Under the pieces are notes generated by a model, which had not been told where the DNA came from, did no database searches, and was given only the letters and a program-made list of their open reading frames with translations. This document shows, in pieces, positions 53,772 through 64,000 of a stretch of 64,000 nt of DNA. Source of the stretch: Thermomonas brevis (GTDB taxonomy: Bacteria; Pseudomonadota; Gammaproteobacteria; Xanthomonadales; Xanthomonadaceae); assembly GCF_014395425.1 (NCBI RefSeq), contig NZ_CP060711.1:1-64000 (forward strand). The letters are read 5' to 3'. A program made the translations under genes and the position numbers. The stretch's first letter is position 1; the number at the start of each line of letters is the position of its first letter.

Positions 53772-54712
53772 AGCCGCAATCGTCCCGTAAGCCAGACGGT
53801 GGCGCCCAGCACGAACAGGGTAGAGGCAGCTGTCAGCGACAGGCGAAAAACATCGCCGTCGCCGAAGTGCTGGAGCAGGACATGCGAGCCGAATCTGCCG
53901 AGCAGGTAGACGGCGAATGCCAGCGCCACCCGCCCCAGCCGCATGGCGAACGTCGCCGGCGCATCGTCGGGCCAGCCGATGCGCGCGAACAGCGCGGCCA
54001 GCAGCGCCAGTGCCAGCAACTGGCCCGCCGTGGCCAGATCGACCAGCGGCAGCCAGCACGATGCGATGCCCGCCAGCAGCGCCAGCGCCGGCAACGCCAG
54101 ACGATGCGTCTGCGGACGCCGCCACAGCCACCACGCGGCGCCGGCACCCAGCAGCCCCAGGCAAGCGCCGCCCAGCACGTCGCCGAGGAAATGCCGGCCC
54201 AGGTACAGGCGCGAACACGCCATCAGCACCGGCCACAGCGCGATGGCCACGGCGATGCCGCGTCGCCGCCGCAGCGGCGCGAACATCAGCAGCAGGCTGG
54301 CGCAGAAGGCAGTGGCCGCGGCGACATGACCGCTGGTGAAACCGAAGTCGGGATCGTGGAGCGCCCGCGCGGCGGTGATGGCCTGCTCCGACGGCAGCCC
54401 GAACGCCGCCTGCGCGCCGCCGCGCTCGGTCAGCCATTGCCTGTTCGTTTCGCCCTTGTCCAGAACGCGCGCATCCACCTGCACCGGGCGCGGCAGGCCC
54501 AGGCCGTCCTTGATGGCATGCGTGCCCAGCCCGGTCAGCAGCAGCGCCAGCATCACGCCCAGCATCGGTCGCAGGCGCAGGCCGAAGCCGAGCACCAGCA
54601 CCGCGGCGGCGTAGAACCCTTCCTGCCCGAACAGCGAGATCGCCTGCATCAGCCAGGTCAGCCACGGCCTGGCGAAGGATTGCAGCCAGAGATTGGGGTC
54701 GACTTCGAACAT
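53753..54712 (-). CDS. PAP2-family membrane phosphatase
   Basis: A 319-residue polytopic protein. The lipid phosphatase motifs are complete: KDGLGLPRPVQ (KxxxxxxRP), FGFTSGHVAAATAF (SGH) and CSRLYLGRHFLGDVLGG (SRxxxxxHxxxD type). Six core segments are followed by three to four further hydrophobic segments in the C-terminal 120 residues. It would dephosphorylate a lipid such as undecaprenyl pyrophosphate or phosphatidylglycerol phosphate; the substrate is not determinable. It lies four bases after the acyltransferase gene on the same strand, and both are inserted between recJ and rpfD. Confidence 0.88.
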   Translation of the reverse strand: MFEVDPNLWLQSFARPWLTWLMQAISLFGQEGFYAAAVLVLGFGLRLRPMLGVMLALLLTGLGTHAIKDGLGLPRPVQVDARVLDKGETNRQWLTERGGAQAAFGLPSEQAITAARALHDPDFGFTSGHVAAATAFCASLLLMFAPLRRRRGIAVAIALWPVLMACSRLYLGRHFLGDVLGGACLGLLGAGAAWWLWRRPQTHRLALPALALLAGIASCWLPLVDLATAGQLLALALLAALFARIGWPDDAPATFAMRLGRVALAFAVYLLGRFGSHVLLQHFGDGDVFRLSLTAASTLFVLGATVWLTGRLRLYPTAA

Positions 54713-54716
54713 GGGC

Positions 54717-55916
54717 TCAGGGCACCGGTTGGGGAAGAGGACGCGGGGCTGCAGTGTGCGGCATCGGTTTGAGCCCGAACAACGGCCGCAGCCAGCCGAT
54801 GCGGCGGATCAGCGCTTCGTGCAGCAGCAGGCAACCGGCGATCGTGCCCGCCACCACCAGCGAGGCTTCGACGCCCGCGCCCAGCCGCATCGGGATCAGC
54901 CACCAGGCGAGGGCGACGATCAGGGTCTGGTGCAGGATGTACCAGGAGAACACCGCCTCGCTGCAATAGGGCAGCCAGCGGAACGGACGGTCGAGCAGGG
55001 CGCGGCCCCAGCCGAAGATCGCCAGCAGCGCCATCCACGTATAGACGACGCGGGCGATGCGCTCGATGGTGTACCACGGGACGTGCAATGCCCAGTCGGG
55101 CGTCGGCCCGGCAGGCGGGTGATGGCCGAACCAGCGCAGGCCGAGTTCCACGCCGATCGCCAGCAGCGCCACCACCAGCGTTCGCCAGCGCAGCCGGCAC
55201 GCCCAGTTCCAGAATCCCGTGCCGGTCGCCAGCACGTAGCCCAGCAGGAACAGCGGCAACGATTCCGCATGGACGACCCAGTCGTCGAACAGGGCGTGGG
55301 TTTCCTCGAAATGCGGTGCCAGCCAGAGGCGGACGCCCAGCAGCCAGAGGATCGGCAGCGCCAGCAACAGACCGGCCGACAGCCGCGTGGGCTCCGCATT
55401 CCCCAGCCGTTCCCGCAGCCGCCGCAGCAGCGGAACCGCCGCCAGCAACAGCAGGGTGTAGGGCAACAGATAGGCCAGGTACCACAGGTGGTTCCAGGTC
55501 GGGGTGAGCATGCACTGGCCGGCGCGGCACAGCCCGTGGGTGAGGTAGAGCGGGTAGAAGTGCGCGAAGCTGCCGGTGTAGCCGTATTGCGAGATGATCT
55601 GGAAGAAGGTCTGCGGCGGCACCACCACCAGCATGCCGAACGCCAGCGGCACCAGCAGGCGCAGGCTGCGCGATCCGGCGAAGCGCCAGCGGCGGCCTTC
55701 GATCCCCGCCAGGCCGAGGGCGATGCCGGAGATCATGAACAGCAGCGGCATCCGCCAGCGGTTCAGCGCGATCATCGGGTACTGCAGCCATTCGGCCAGG
55801 TACGTGCTCTTGATGTGGAAGTCCCACTCGGCCACGTAGACCATCGCCGAGTGGTAGAGAATCAGCAGCGAGAAGGCGATGACGCGCAGGGCGTCGATGT
55901 CGTGGCGGCGTTGCAT
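54717..55916 (-). CDS. Acyltransferase family 3 membrane protein (OpgC-like)
   Basis: A 399-residue inner-membrane protein with about ten hydrophobic segments. The family-3 acyltransferase start RRHDIDALRVIAFSLLILYH holds the conserved basic and histidine residues. WRMPLLFMISGIALGLA and WYLAYLLPYTLLLL fit the same family, which O-acylates or succinylates extracytoplasmic glycans. The acceptor is unknown. The gene is divergent from rpfD across 154 bases and is followed by the PAP2 gene. A joint role in envelope glycan or lipid modification is inference from adjacency. Confidence 0.85.
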   Translation of the reverse strand: MQRRHDIDALRVIAFSLLILYHSAMVYVAEWDFHIKSTYLAEWLQYPMIALNRWRMPLLFMISGIALGLAGIEGRRWRFAGSRSLRLLVPLAFGMLVVVPPQTFFQIISQYGYTGSFAHFYPLYLTHGLCRAGQCMLTPTWNHLWYLAYLLPYTLLLLAAVPLLRRLRERLGNAEPTRLSAGLLLALPILWLLGVRLWLAPHFEETHALFDDWVVHAESLPLFLLGYVLATGTGFWNWACRLRWRTLVVALLAIGVELGLRWFGHHPPAGPTPDWALHVPWYTIERIARVVYTWMALLAIFGWGRALLDRPFRWLPYCSEAVFSWYILHQTLIVALAWWLIPMRLGAGVEASLVVAGTIAGCLLLHEALIRRIGWLRPLFGLKPMPHTAAPRPLPQPVP

Positions 55917-56058
55917 GCGGACGGGCCGGTAGCGGGATTGCGCCCAGCGTCCGCGTCGCCGGGCCGTCCTTCCAGCCCGGAGTGACCGCGCGATGCGGGT
56001 TTGGGACGAGCCGCGGAACGCAGGGACGAGCCGGGGACGGCGCGATCGGGCCCGCCCC

Positions 56059-56064
56059 TACAAT
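56059..56064 (+). promoter_or_regulatory. -10 box of rpfD, six bases before the ATG
   Basis: TACAAT in CCCCTACAATGCGCGG-ATG. The start of transcription would coincide with the start codon. Confidence 0.6.
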
Positions 56065-56070
56065 GCGCGG

Positions 56071-56949
56071 ATGGATCCGACGCCACCGACCCTGTACCAG
56101 CGCTACCAGCCGTGGCGCCGCTCCCTCGAGATCGGATTCTGGGTCGTCCAGTACCTGGTCGGCGCGCTGGCCAACAGCATCACCGTCAACATGGACGTGC
56201 GCCGCCTGCACCTGGGCTTCAGCGCCTGGCAGCCGGCGGCATGGGAGATCAGCTCCGCCGCGACGGCGCTGGCGCTGGTGCCGGCGGTGGTCTGGTTCAC
56301 CCGCCGCTTCCCGCTGCACCTGGACGATTGGCGGCGGATGCTGCCGTTGCACCTGCTGGGCAGCCTGGTCTGGTCGCTCCTGCACGTGATCGGGATGGTG
56401 GCGATCCGCAAGGCGGTCTATGCCGGCATGGGCGAAAGCTACGATTTCGGTTCTTGGTGGCGTGAGTTCGGCTACGAATACCTGAAGGACGTGCGCTCCT
56501 ACGCCAGCGTGGTGCTGACCATCGAGGGCTACCGCCTGGTCCTGCGCCGCCTGCAGGGCGAGGCGATGCTGCTGTCGCTGCCCGACGAAGGCCCACCGGT
56601 GGAGCCGGTGGACCGGCCCGAGCGCTTCCTGGTCCGCAAGCTGGGCCGCGAATTCCTGGTCGCCGCCAACGACATCGAATGGCTGCAGGCCTCCGGCAAC
56701 TACGTGAACCTGCGCGTGCGCGGCCACGACTACCCGCTGCGCAGCACCCTCGGCGGCATCGAGGCGAAGCTCGACCCGGCCCGGTTCGCACGGGTGCACC
56801 GCAGCTACATGGTCAACCTCGACCGCGTCGCCTCCATCGAACCGCTGGAAACCGGCGACGCCCGCGTGCACATGCAGGACGGGGCGAAGCTGCCGTGCAG
56901 CCGTACCTACCGCGCGGACCTGCGGCAGCGAGCAGGGCTGGAAGGGTAG
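56071..56949 (+). CDS. rpfD: Membrane-bound LytTR-type regulator (RpfD-like)
   Basis: A 292-residue protein with four hydrophobic segments in the first 150 residues (FWVVQYLVGALANSITVNM, ATALALVPAVVWFTRRF, LPLHLLGSLVWSLLHVIGMV, SYASVVLTIEGYRLVL). A LytTR DNA-binding domain follows at about 190-290 (GREFLVAANDIEWLQASGNY, ARVHRSYMVNLDRVASIEPL). It has no response-regulator receiver domain, so it is probably a one-component membrane sensor. The position between recJ and prfB matches rpfD of the Xanthomonas cluster. The divergent acyltransferase gene is a possible target. No Shine-Dalgarno is seen; a -10 box abuts the start. Confidence 0.8.
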   Translation: MDPTPPTLYQRYQPWRRSLEIGFWVVQYLVGALANSITVNMDVRRLHLGFSAWQPAAWEISSAATALALVPAVVWFTRRFPLHLDDWRRMLPLHLLGSLVWSLLHVIGMVAIRKAVYAGMGESYDFGSWWREFGYEYLKDVRSYASVVLTIEGYRLVLRRLQGEAMLLSLPDEGPPVEPVDRPERFLVRKLGREFLVAANDIEWLQASGNYVNLRVRGHDYPLRSTLGGIEAKLDPARFARVHRSYMVNLDRVASIEPLETGDARVHMQDGAKLPCSRTYRADLRQRAGLEG

Positions 56950-56964
56950 AGCTGGCCGGCTTCG

Positions 56965-57183
56965 TCAACCGATCTTCGTCAGCGCTGCCCCGTAGTGCGC
57001 GGCCACGTGGTCGGTCTTGTCGCTTTTGATTTCGTACTGCGGTTTGTCCGGCGAGGCATGGTGCCGGTGCTCCTTGTAGTCGAAATCGGCCACGTGCACC
57101 TTCACGATCCGGCCGCTGACGTGGCCGGCCTCCGAGTTCCAGCGCACGTGGTCGCCGACCTTGAACTGTTGCGCATCGCCCAT
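56965..57183 (-). CDS. DUF2945 / hypervirulence-associated TUDOR-domain protein
   Basis: A 72-residue protein that is nearly all one small beta domain: QFKVGDHVRWNSEAGHVSGR, IVKVHVADFDYKEHRHHASP, PQYEIKSDKTDHVAAHYGAAL. This is the pattern of the short DUF2945 (HVA1 TUDOR) family, found widely in bacteria and fungi with no settled function; TUDOR-like folds often bind nucleic acids or modified ligands. The ATG at 57183 follows AGGGAG. The gene is convergent with rpfD (15 bases between stops) and divergent from prfB. Confidence 0.85.
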   Translation of the reverse strand: MGDAQQFKVGDHVRWNSEAGHVSGRIVKVHVADFDYKEHRHHASPDKPQYEIKSDKTDHVAAHYGAALTKIG

Positions 57184-57313
57184 TTCCGACTCCCTCTGTC
57201 CCTTAGGTGAGTGTGACCCGATCCTCGGGAGGCCGGCGTGAGCGCAGCGATCCGCCGTCGCCGCGGCCACGCGCTGCTAAACTAACCGGCTCACCCGAAT
57301 CCGCGGTTTCCCC

Positions 57314-58442
57314 ATGATCGAGCTCAATCCCATCCGAGCCCGCATCGCCGACCTGACCGGCCGGCTCGATGCGCTCCGGGGGTATCTTTGACTACGACGC
57401 CAAGCGCGAGCGCCTGGAAGAAGTAGAACGCGAACTGGAACATCCCGACGTCTGGAACGATCCCGCCCGCGCGCAGGCGCTGGGCCGCGAGCGTTCCATG
57501 CTGGACAAGACCGTCAACGGCATCCGCGACCTGCACGACGGCCTGAACGGCGCAGGCGAGCTGCTCGACCTGGCCGAGATGGAGGACGACGAGGAAACCG
57601 CGCTGGCGGTGGTCGTCGACGTGGACCGTTTCCAGAAGGGCGTGGAGCAGATCGAGTTCCAGCGCATGTTCTCCGGCAAGATGGATTCGGCGAACGCGTT
57701 CGTGGACATCCAGGCCGGCGCCGGCGGCACCGAGGCGCAGGACTGGGCCGAAATGCTGCTGCGCATGTACCTGCGCTGGGCCGAGTCGCGCGGCTGGAAG
57801 GCCGAACTGATGGAAGCCAGCGGCGGCGACGTGGCCGGCATCAAGTCCGCCACCTTCCGCGTCGAGGGCGAATACGCCTACGGCTGGCTGAAGACCGAGA
57901 TCGGCGTGCACCGGCTGGTGCGCAAGTCGCCGTTCGATTCCGACAACCGCCGCCACACCAGCTTCACCTCGGTGTTCGTCGCGCCGGAAGTCGACGACGA
58001 CATCGACATCGAGATCAACCCGGCCGACCTGAAGACCGACGTGTACCGCTCCTCCGGCGCGGGCGGCCAGCACGTCAACAAGACCGAGTCGGCGGTGCGC
58101 ATCACCCACGTGCCGACCAATACGGTCGTCGCCTGCCAGACCGAGCGCAGCCAGCACGCCAACCGCGATCGCGCGATGAAGATGCTGAAGGCGAAGCTGT
58201 ACGAGCTGGAAGTGCAGAAACGCAACGCCGAGAAGGACGCGCTGGAAGCCACCAAGGCCGACATCGGCTGGGGCAGCCAGATCCGCAACTACGTGCTGGA
58301 CCAGAGCCGCATCAAGGACCTGCGCACCGGCATCGAGCGCAGCGATACCCAGAAGGTGCTGGACGGCGATCTGGACGAGTTCGTGGAAGCCAGCCTGAAG
58401 TCCGGGCTGGAGGCCGGGGCGAAACGGAGCGACGCGGCGTAA
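57314..58442 (+). CDS. prfB: Peptide chain release factor 2, with programmed +1 frameshift
   Basis: RF2 recognises UGA and UAA stop codons. Translation starts at the ATG at 57314 and meets an in-frame TGA at 57389-57391. A +1 shift at CTT-T (skipping base 57389) continues in the second frame to 58442, giving about 375 residues. The coding join is 57314-57388 and 57390-58442. The second frame carries [20 protein letters not shown], the GGQ motif in [18 protein letters not shown], and the tail [16 protein letters not shown]. The product regulates its own level: low RF2 favours the shift. lysS follows after an inverted pair of REP-like repeats. Confidence 0.96.
57377..57391 (+). promoter_or_regulatory. 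prfB programmed frameshift site
   Basis: The classic RF2 element: an internal Shine-Dalgarno-like CGGGGGT, three bases, then CTTTGAC. The slippery CTT codon is followed by the in-frame TGA. Confidence 0.95.
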
Positions 58443-58465
58443 TGCCGCGTTGACGCGCTCTTGCT

Positions 58466-58547
58466 GTCATTCCCGCGAAGGCGGGAATCCAGCGACGTTG
58501 ATCCTTCCCGCAACAAGACACTGGATTCCCGCCTTCGCGGGAATGAC
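58466..58547. repeat. Inverted pair of REP-like repeats between prfB and lysS
   Basis: Two 27-base units, 58466-58492 and 58521-58547, are exact reverse complements apart from context, separated by 28 bases. They are the cleanest copies in the window (core CCCGCGAAGGCGGG). The second unit ends nine bases before the lysS ATG. The lysS frame is open through the pair, but the start at 58557 is supported by family length. Confidence 0.85.
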
Positions 58548-58556
58548 GAGCAAAAA

Positions 58557-60062
<1,506 letters not shown>

Positions 60063-60083
60063 GGGCCGGGCTGCACCGGAGGC

Positions 60084-60104
60084 GCGCCCGGCATGGCCGG
60101 GCGC
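60084..60104 (+). terminator. Hairpin after lysS
   Basis: A perfect 9-base-pair stem GCGCCCGGC / GCCGGGCGC with loop ATG, followed by TTGCC. The lack of a T run makes termination uncertain. Confidence 0.55.
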
Positions 60105-60181
60105 TTGCCAATGCGGCGTATTACGGGGAGGATGCGGGCATCGCATGTTCCCGCGTCACGGCCGCATAAGGGGGCGTCGCC

Positions 60182-61240
60182 ATGGATGTCGTGATCGTCG
60201 ATGACCAGCCCTCGATCCGCACCTACGTTCGCGGCATCGTGGAGAACATCGGCCCGCAGATCGTGGCCCACGATTTCGAGGAGCCCGAGGCGGCGCTGGA
60301 GTGGTGCAGCCGCAACCGTCCCGACCTGCTCCTGCTGGACTACCGCATGCCCGGCATGGACGGGCTGGAGCTGGCCAAGACCTTCCGCAAGCCGCTGCGC
60401 AACCGCGACGTCCCCATCGTCCTGATCACCGTGGTCGGCGACGAGCCGCTGCGGCAGGCGGCGCTGGAAGCCGGGGTGATCGACTTCATGGTCAAGCCGA
60501 TCCGGCCGCTGGAACTGCGCGCCCGCTGCCGCAACCTGCTGCAGCTGCGCCAGCAGTCGGAGTCGGTCAAGCAGCGCGCGCTGTCGCTGGAGCAGCGCCT
60601 GCTGGCCAGCATGCACGAGGTCGAGGAGCGCGAGCGCGAAACGCTGTCGCGGCTGGCGCGCGCCATCGAACTGCGCGACAGCGGCACCAGCGCCTTCCTC
60701 GAACGCATGGCCCACGTGGCCGGGCTGATCGCCGAGGGACTGGGCCTGCCGGAAGAACAGGCGCGCACCATCGAACTGGCCGCGCCGCTGCACGACATCG
60801 GCAAGATCGCGATCCCCGACGCAGTGCTGATGAAGCCGGGCCCGCTGGACGAACGCGAACGCGATCGCATGCGCGAGCATCCGCGCATCGGCTACCAGCT
60901 GCTGCAGGACAGCCAGAACCGCTTCATCCAGGCCGGCGCGCAGATCGCGCTGCGCCACCACGAGCACTGGAACGGCAACGGCTATCCGGACGGATTGGCG
61001 GGCGAGGCGATCCCGATCGAGGCGCGGGTGGTGACCGTGGCCGACGTGTTCGACGCGCTGCTGTCGCCACGCCCGTACAAGGAGGCGTGGAGCATGGAGC
61101 GCGCGCTCGAATACATCGGCTCGCAGAGCGGCAAGATGCTGGACCCCGCCTGCGTGCGCGCGCTGATGGCCAACCTGCCGGGCCTGTACGGCATCTGCGA
61201 CCGCTACTCGCACGTGGCGGTGCGGCAGGACTGGCGCTGA
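60182..61240 (+). CDS. rpfG: Two-component response regulator RpfG with HD-GYP domain
   Basis: A 352-residue cytoplasmic regulator. The receiver domain (residues 1-125) has [14 protein letters not shown] and [13 protein letters not shown] with phospho-acceptor aspartate 53. A linker helix ([18 protein letters not shown]) leads to the HD-GYP domain with HD at 204-205 ([18 protein letters not shown]), [14 protein letters not shown] (GYP near 267-269) and [19 protein letters not shown] domains hydrolyse cyclic di-GMP to GMP. In Xanthomonas RpfG is activated by RpfC on DSF perception. It is two bases upstream of rpfC. Confidence 0.96.
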   Translation: MDVVIVDDQPSIRTYVRGIVENIGPQIVAHDFEEPEAALEWCSRNRPDLLLLDYRMPGMDGLELAKTFRKPLRNRDVPIVLITVVGDEPLRQAALEAGVIDFMVKPIRPLELRARCRNLLQLRQQSESVKQRALSLEQRLLASMHEVEERERETLSRLARAIELRDSGTSAFLERMAHVAGLIAEGLGLPEEQARTIELAAPLHDIGKIAIPDAVLMKPGPLDERERDRMREHPRIGYQLLQDSQNRFIQAGAQIALRHHEHWNGNGYPDGLAGEAIPIEARVVTVADVFDALLSPRPYKEAWSMERALEYIGSQSGKMLDPACVRALMANLPGLYGICDRYSHVAVRQDWR

Positions 61241-61242
61241 GC

Positions 61243-63423
61243 ATGGGCGCGATGCTGGCCCTGGTGCGCTCGCGGCTGCACGGACGTGCGGACAGCGAGC
61301 ACGCGCAGGTGTTCGTGCGCATCGCCATCACCTCGATCTTCTCCGCCTACCTGGGCTGGGAGGTCGGCAGCGGCGGCGGCACCCCGGCGCTGTTTGCGAC
61401 CTGGCTGATCCTGATCGGCGAGCTGGTGCTGTCGCTGGGCCTGCTGGCCGCGATCGTGCTGTCGCCGGCGCCGTCGCACCCGCGCCGCTGGCTGGGCATG
61501 CTGGCCGATTACGCGGCGATGGGCGGGGTCATGCATTTGCAGGGCGAATCGGCGGCGCCGCTGTACGCCGTGTACCTGTGGGTGACGATCGGCAACGGCA
61601 TGCGCTACGGCCCGCGCTACCTGTTCGCCGCCACCGCGCTGGCGGCGGTGTCGTTCGGGTCGATGATGCTGTCCACCGGCTACTGGCTGGCCAATCCCTA
61701 CCTGTCCTGGGGGCTGCTGATCGGGCTGGTGGCGGTGCCGCTGTACTTCGCGTCGCTGCTGCGGGCGCTGACCGCGGCGGCCGAGGAGGCGCGTCGCGCC
61801 AACCTCGCCAAGAGCAGCTTCCTGGCCAACATGAGCCACGAGTTCCGCACGCCGCTGAACGGGCTGTCCGGCATGTCGGAATTGCTGGCCAGCACCCGGC
61901 TCGACGCCGAGCAGCGCGGCTACCTGGAAACCATCCAGGCCGCCGCGCGCTCGCTGCTGGCGCTGGTCGAGGACGTGCTGGACATCTCGGTGATCGAGGC
62001 CGGCAAGCTGCGGCTCAAGCAGGAGGCGTTCGATCTCAACGCGCTGCTGGAGCAGATCAACCTGATGCTGCGCCCGGAGGCGCGCTCCAAGCGGCTGGAC
62101 TACGTGGTCATCGTGCAGCCGGACGTGCCGATCCGGCTCAACGGCGATCCGGCGCACCTGCAGCAGGTGCTGGTGAACCTGCTCAGCAACGCCATCAAGT
62201 TCACCGCCTCGGGCGAGGTGCGGATGACGGTGGCGAAGTCCGGCGAGCCCGGCCCCGGCCGCGTGCGGCTGCGCTTCACCGTCTCGGACACCGGCATCGG
62301 CATCCCCGCGTCGGCGCGCGCGCGGCTGTTCGAAGCGTTCGAGCAGGCCGACAACAGCCTGTCGCGCCGGCATCGCGGCAGCGGGCTGGGCACCACCATC
62401 GCCAAGGGCCTGACCGAGGCGATGGGCGGGTCGATCGGCTTCGAGAGCAACGAGAACATCGGCAGCCGGTTCTGGGTCGAGCTGCCGTTCGAACTGGCGG
62501 CGGAGGCGGTCGCGGTCGCCGCGGAAGACGGTTTCGGCGCGCCATCGTCCGCCGTGGCGGATGCGCCGGAAGCGCCGGCCAACATCATTTCCTTCGGCGA
62601 TCCGTTCCTGCGCCATCGCGCGCGGGTGCGCTCGGTGCGTGTGCTGGTTGCCGACGACCACGCGGCCAACCGCATGCTCCTGCAAGGGCTGCTGCAGAAG
62701 GCCGGGCACCGGGTGATGACGGTCGACGACGGCGAAGCGGCGCTGGACGCGCTGGCCGGCGGCGATTTCGAGCTGGCGCTGGTGGACCTGCACATGCCGA
62801 CCCTGAGCGGCATCGACCTGTTGCGCCAGCTGCGGGTGATGGAGGCGGGCGCGCGCTCGCGGACGCCGGTGCTGATCGTCAGCGCCGACGCCACCCGCGA
62901 TTCGGTGCAGGCCTGCATGGACGCAGGCGCACGCGCGTTCGTCACCAAGCCGTTCTCCGTCTCGCGGCTGCTGGACACCATCGCCGGGATCGTGTCGGGC
63001 GAGGGCGCCGCGGCGGTGCCGGAGCCGCCGCGTCAGCACGTGCACGCGTCCACCGAGCAGGTGCTGGACCCGTCGGTGCTGGACGAATTCGCGCTGCTCG
63101 GCATGGACAAGGCGTTCGAGGCCGAGTTCGTCGGCCAGTGCGTGACTGACGCGCGCGTGGCGGTGGCGCGGATGCGGCAGGCGGGTTCGGAAGGCGACTG
63201 GGAAGCGCTGCGCGAACAGGCGCACGCGCTCAAGGGCATCGCCGCCAACCTCGGCCTGGTGCAGTGCGCACGCCTCGGCGGCGTGCTGATGCAGATGACT
63301 TCGTTCGAGATCGCCAGGGACTGGCAGCGCCACTGCGATACCCTCGCGCAGCGACTGCGCAGCGGCGAACAGGCGCTGGAAGCGCGCGGGAGCTGGCGTC
63401 CCGCGCGCGAAGACAGCCAGTAG
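61243..63423 (+). CDS. rpfC: Hybrid sensor histidine kinase RpfC (DSF receptor)
   Basis: A 726-residue membrane kinase. About 180 N-terminal residues hold five or so membrane segments ([39 protein letters not shown] and others). The phospho-acceptor histidine 199 lies in [12 protein letters not shown]. ATPase motifs are [26 protein letters not shown] and [13 protein letters not shown] receiver domain follows with [12 protein letters not shown] (aspartate near 515). An HPt domain closes the protein with [11 protein letters not shown] (histidine 661). These positions nearly match X. campestris RpfC. It perceives DSF, phosphorylates RpfG and restrains RpfF. Twelve bases separate its stop from that of convergent rpfF. 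Confidence 0.95.
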   Translation: MGAMLALVRSRLHGRADSEHAQVFVRIAITSIFSAYLGWEVGSGGGTPALFATWLILIGELVLSLGLLAAIVLSPAPSHPRRWLGMLADYAAMGGVMHLQGESAAPLYAVYLWVTIGNGMRYGPRYLFAATALAAVSFGSMMLSTGYWLANPYLSWGLLIGLVAVPLYFASLLRALTAAAEEARRANLAKSSFLANMSHEFRTPLNGLSGMSELLASTRLDAEQRGYLETIQAAARSLLALVEDVLDISVIEAGKLRLKQEAFDLNALLEQINLMLRPEARSKRLDYVVIVQPDVPIRLNGDPAHLQQVLVNLLSNAIKFTASGEVRMTVAKSGEPGPGRVRLRFTVSDTGIGIPASARARLFEAFEQADNSLSRRHRGSGLGTTIAKGLTEAMGGSIGFESNENIGSRFWVELPFELAAEAVAVAAEDGFGAPSSAVADAPEAPANIISFGDPFLRHRARVRSVRVLVADDHAANRMLLQGLLQKAGHRVMTVDDGEAALDALAGGDFELALVDLHMPTLSGIDLLRQLRVMEAGARSRTPVLIVSADATRDSVQACMDAGARAFVTKPFSVSRLLDTIAGIVSGEGAAAVPEPPRQHVHASTEQVLDPSVLDEFALLGMDKAFEAEFVGQCVTDARVAVARMRQAGSEGDWEALREQAHALKGIAANLGLVQCARLGGVLMQMTSFEIARDWQRHCDTLAQRLRSGEQALEARGSWRPAREDSQ

Positions 63424-63435
63424 CGGCGGCCGCGG

Positions 63436-64000
63436 TCAGGCCTGCGCCGCGGCGTGCTCGCCATGCCGGCGGTACTGCGCGCGCACCAGCCGTTCCATCG
63501 TGCGCATCGACTTCTCGCCGAGCTGCAGCGCGGTGTCCACCCAGACTTCGGTGATCGCCATCATTTCCTCCAGCGTCACCGGCTGGGCCATCGCCCGCAC
63601 CTTGTGCATGGCGCTGCGCGCGTGCGGGATCCGGCGGTTGCCGCGGATCACGTCCTCGACCGCCTGTACGCCCTGGCCGCGCGGCGCCAGCACGTCCACC
63701 AGACCCATCTTGTGCAGCTCTTCGCTGGACAGCACGTCGCCGCTCAGCATCAGCTGCTCGGCCTTGTGCGGCGGAATGCGCTTGCACAGGAAGGAGTAGG
63801 CGCCCATGCCCGGGAACAGGTCGAACAGCACTTCCGGCAGGCCCATGCCCACGCCTTCCTCGGCGACGATGGTGTGGCAGCTGAGCGCGGCCTCGAAGCC
63901 GCCGCCGAGCGCGTCGCCCTGCACCAGCGCGATGCTGTGCGCGCCGGCGTCGAGCCCGGCGTGGAAGGCGTGCACGCCGCGCACGCACTGGCGCGCGTAG
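63436..64000 (-). CDS. rpfF: DSF synthase RpfF, C-terminal part (5' end outside window)
   Basis: About 188 residues are present, open to the window edge. RpfF is a crotonase-fold enzyme that makes the cis-2-unsaturated fatty acid signal DSF from acyl-ACP. Both catalytic glutamates appear to be present: one in VQGDALGGGFEAAL and one in GMGLPEVLFDLFPG. The remaining sequence (ITEVWVDTALQLGEKSM, MERLVRAQYRRHGEH) is the usual RpfF tail. It is convergent with rpfC, as in Xanthomonas, and shares a GC-rich end with no clear terminator between them. Confidence 0.93.
   Translation of the reverse strand, partial: YARQCVRGVHAFHAGLDAGAHSIALVQGDALGGGFEAALSCHTIVAEEGVGMGLPEVLFDLFPGMGAYSFLCKRIPPHKAEQLMLSGDVLSSEELHKMGLVDVLAPRGQGVQAVEDVIRGNRRIPHARSAMHKVRAMAQPVTLEEMMAITEVWVDTALQLGEKSMRTMERLVRAQYRRHGEHAAAQA

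Noticed and set aside
57314..57391. prfB as a broken gene because of an early TGA
   Set aside because: The Shine-Dalgarno-like element and CTTTGAC are the conserved RF2 programmed frameshift, so the gene is functional.
58461..58556. A longer lysS beginning at 58461
   Set aside because: The extra 32 codons are translated REP-like repeats, and the family length and leader favour the ATG at 58557. Unlike pheA, a good start exists after the repeat.
61240..61243. A single fused RpfG-RpfC frame
   Set aside because: rpfG has its own stop at 61240 and rpfC a clear ATG at 61243; the longer open frame over rpfG is a shadow frame.

Overview
The window is high-GC DNA from a member of the Lysobacteraceae (Xanthomonadaceae), most likely of the Lysobacter / Luteimonas / Thermomonas kind. 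Three gene orders point there: serC-pheA-hisC-aroA, hrcA-grpE-dnaK-dnaJ, and above all dapB-carA-carB-greA-rpfE-recJ-rpfD-prfB-lysS-rpfG-rpfC-rpfF, the Xanthomonas rpf (diffusible signal factor, DSF) neighbourhood. The assignment rests on protein motifs and synteny read by eye. No database search was run. Coding density is very high. No gap without a gene exceeds about 260 bases, and I saw no tRNA, rRNA, CRISPR or prophage.

Layout. 1-4195 (+): end of serC, then pheA, hisC and aroA for serine and aromatic/histidine synthesis. 4223-8561 (-): an apparent seven-gene operon (small membrane protein, YtrA-type GntR repressor, ABC ATPase, ABC permease, two related DUF2884-like exported proteins, small membrane protein). 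It is driven by one promoter whose -10 box lies inside a palindromic operator. 8813-12936 (+): two FKBP-type prolyl isomerases, UDP-glucose dehydrogenase, slyX and a DUF2058 gene. 13026-17796 (-): an ArsR-methyltransferase regulator followed by methionine synthase split into two genes. 18056-28670 (+): acyl-CoA dehydrogenase, the giant NAD-glutamate dehydrogenase, nadK, a CHASE-PAS-GGDEF-EAL protein and a 5'-nucleotidase. 28679-36729 (-): a DUF2939 gene, sbcB, kynurenine-pathway genes (kmo, kynU, ACMSD) and recN. 36806-45199 (+): the heat-shock operon, tyrA and a DUF1631 gene. 45317-64000: the rpf neighbourhood, with a PAP2 phosphatase gene and an acyltransferase gene inserted between recJ and rpfD, ending in convergent rpfC / rpfF.

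The most interesting feature is a 390-bp cassette at 32207-32596. It carries one small GIY-YIG nuclease gene, is bounded by 32-bp inverted repeats that are themselves REP-like hairpins, and is flanked by an 8-bp near-perfect direct repeat. It sits exactly on the former kynU/kmo stop-start overlap. Removing it in silico restores an intact kmo start (Met-Ala-His-Leu) read through the kynU stop. The same REP-like hairpin family (core CCCGC..GCGGG) recurs singly or as inverted pairs inside pheA, before metH1, sbcB and lysS, and after greA. In pheA an inverted pair is translated as part of the protein. Other points of note are a set of genes whose -10 box ends exactly 6 nt before the ATG (probable leaderless mRNAs), two sigma-32-type promoters for grpE and dnaK, the prfB programmed frameshift, and a likely one-base indel at the start of the DUF1631 gene.
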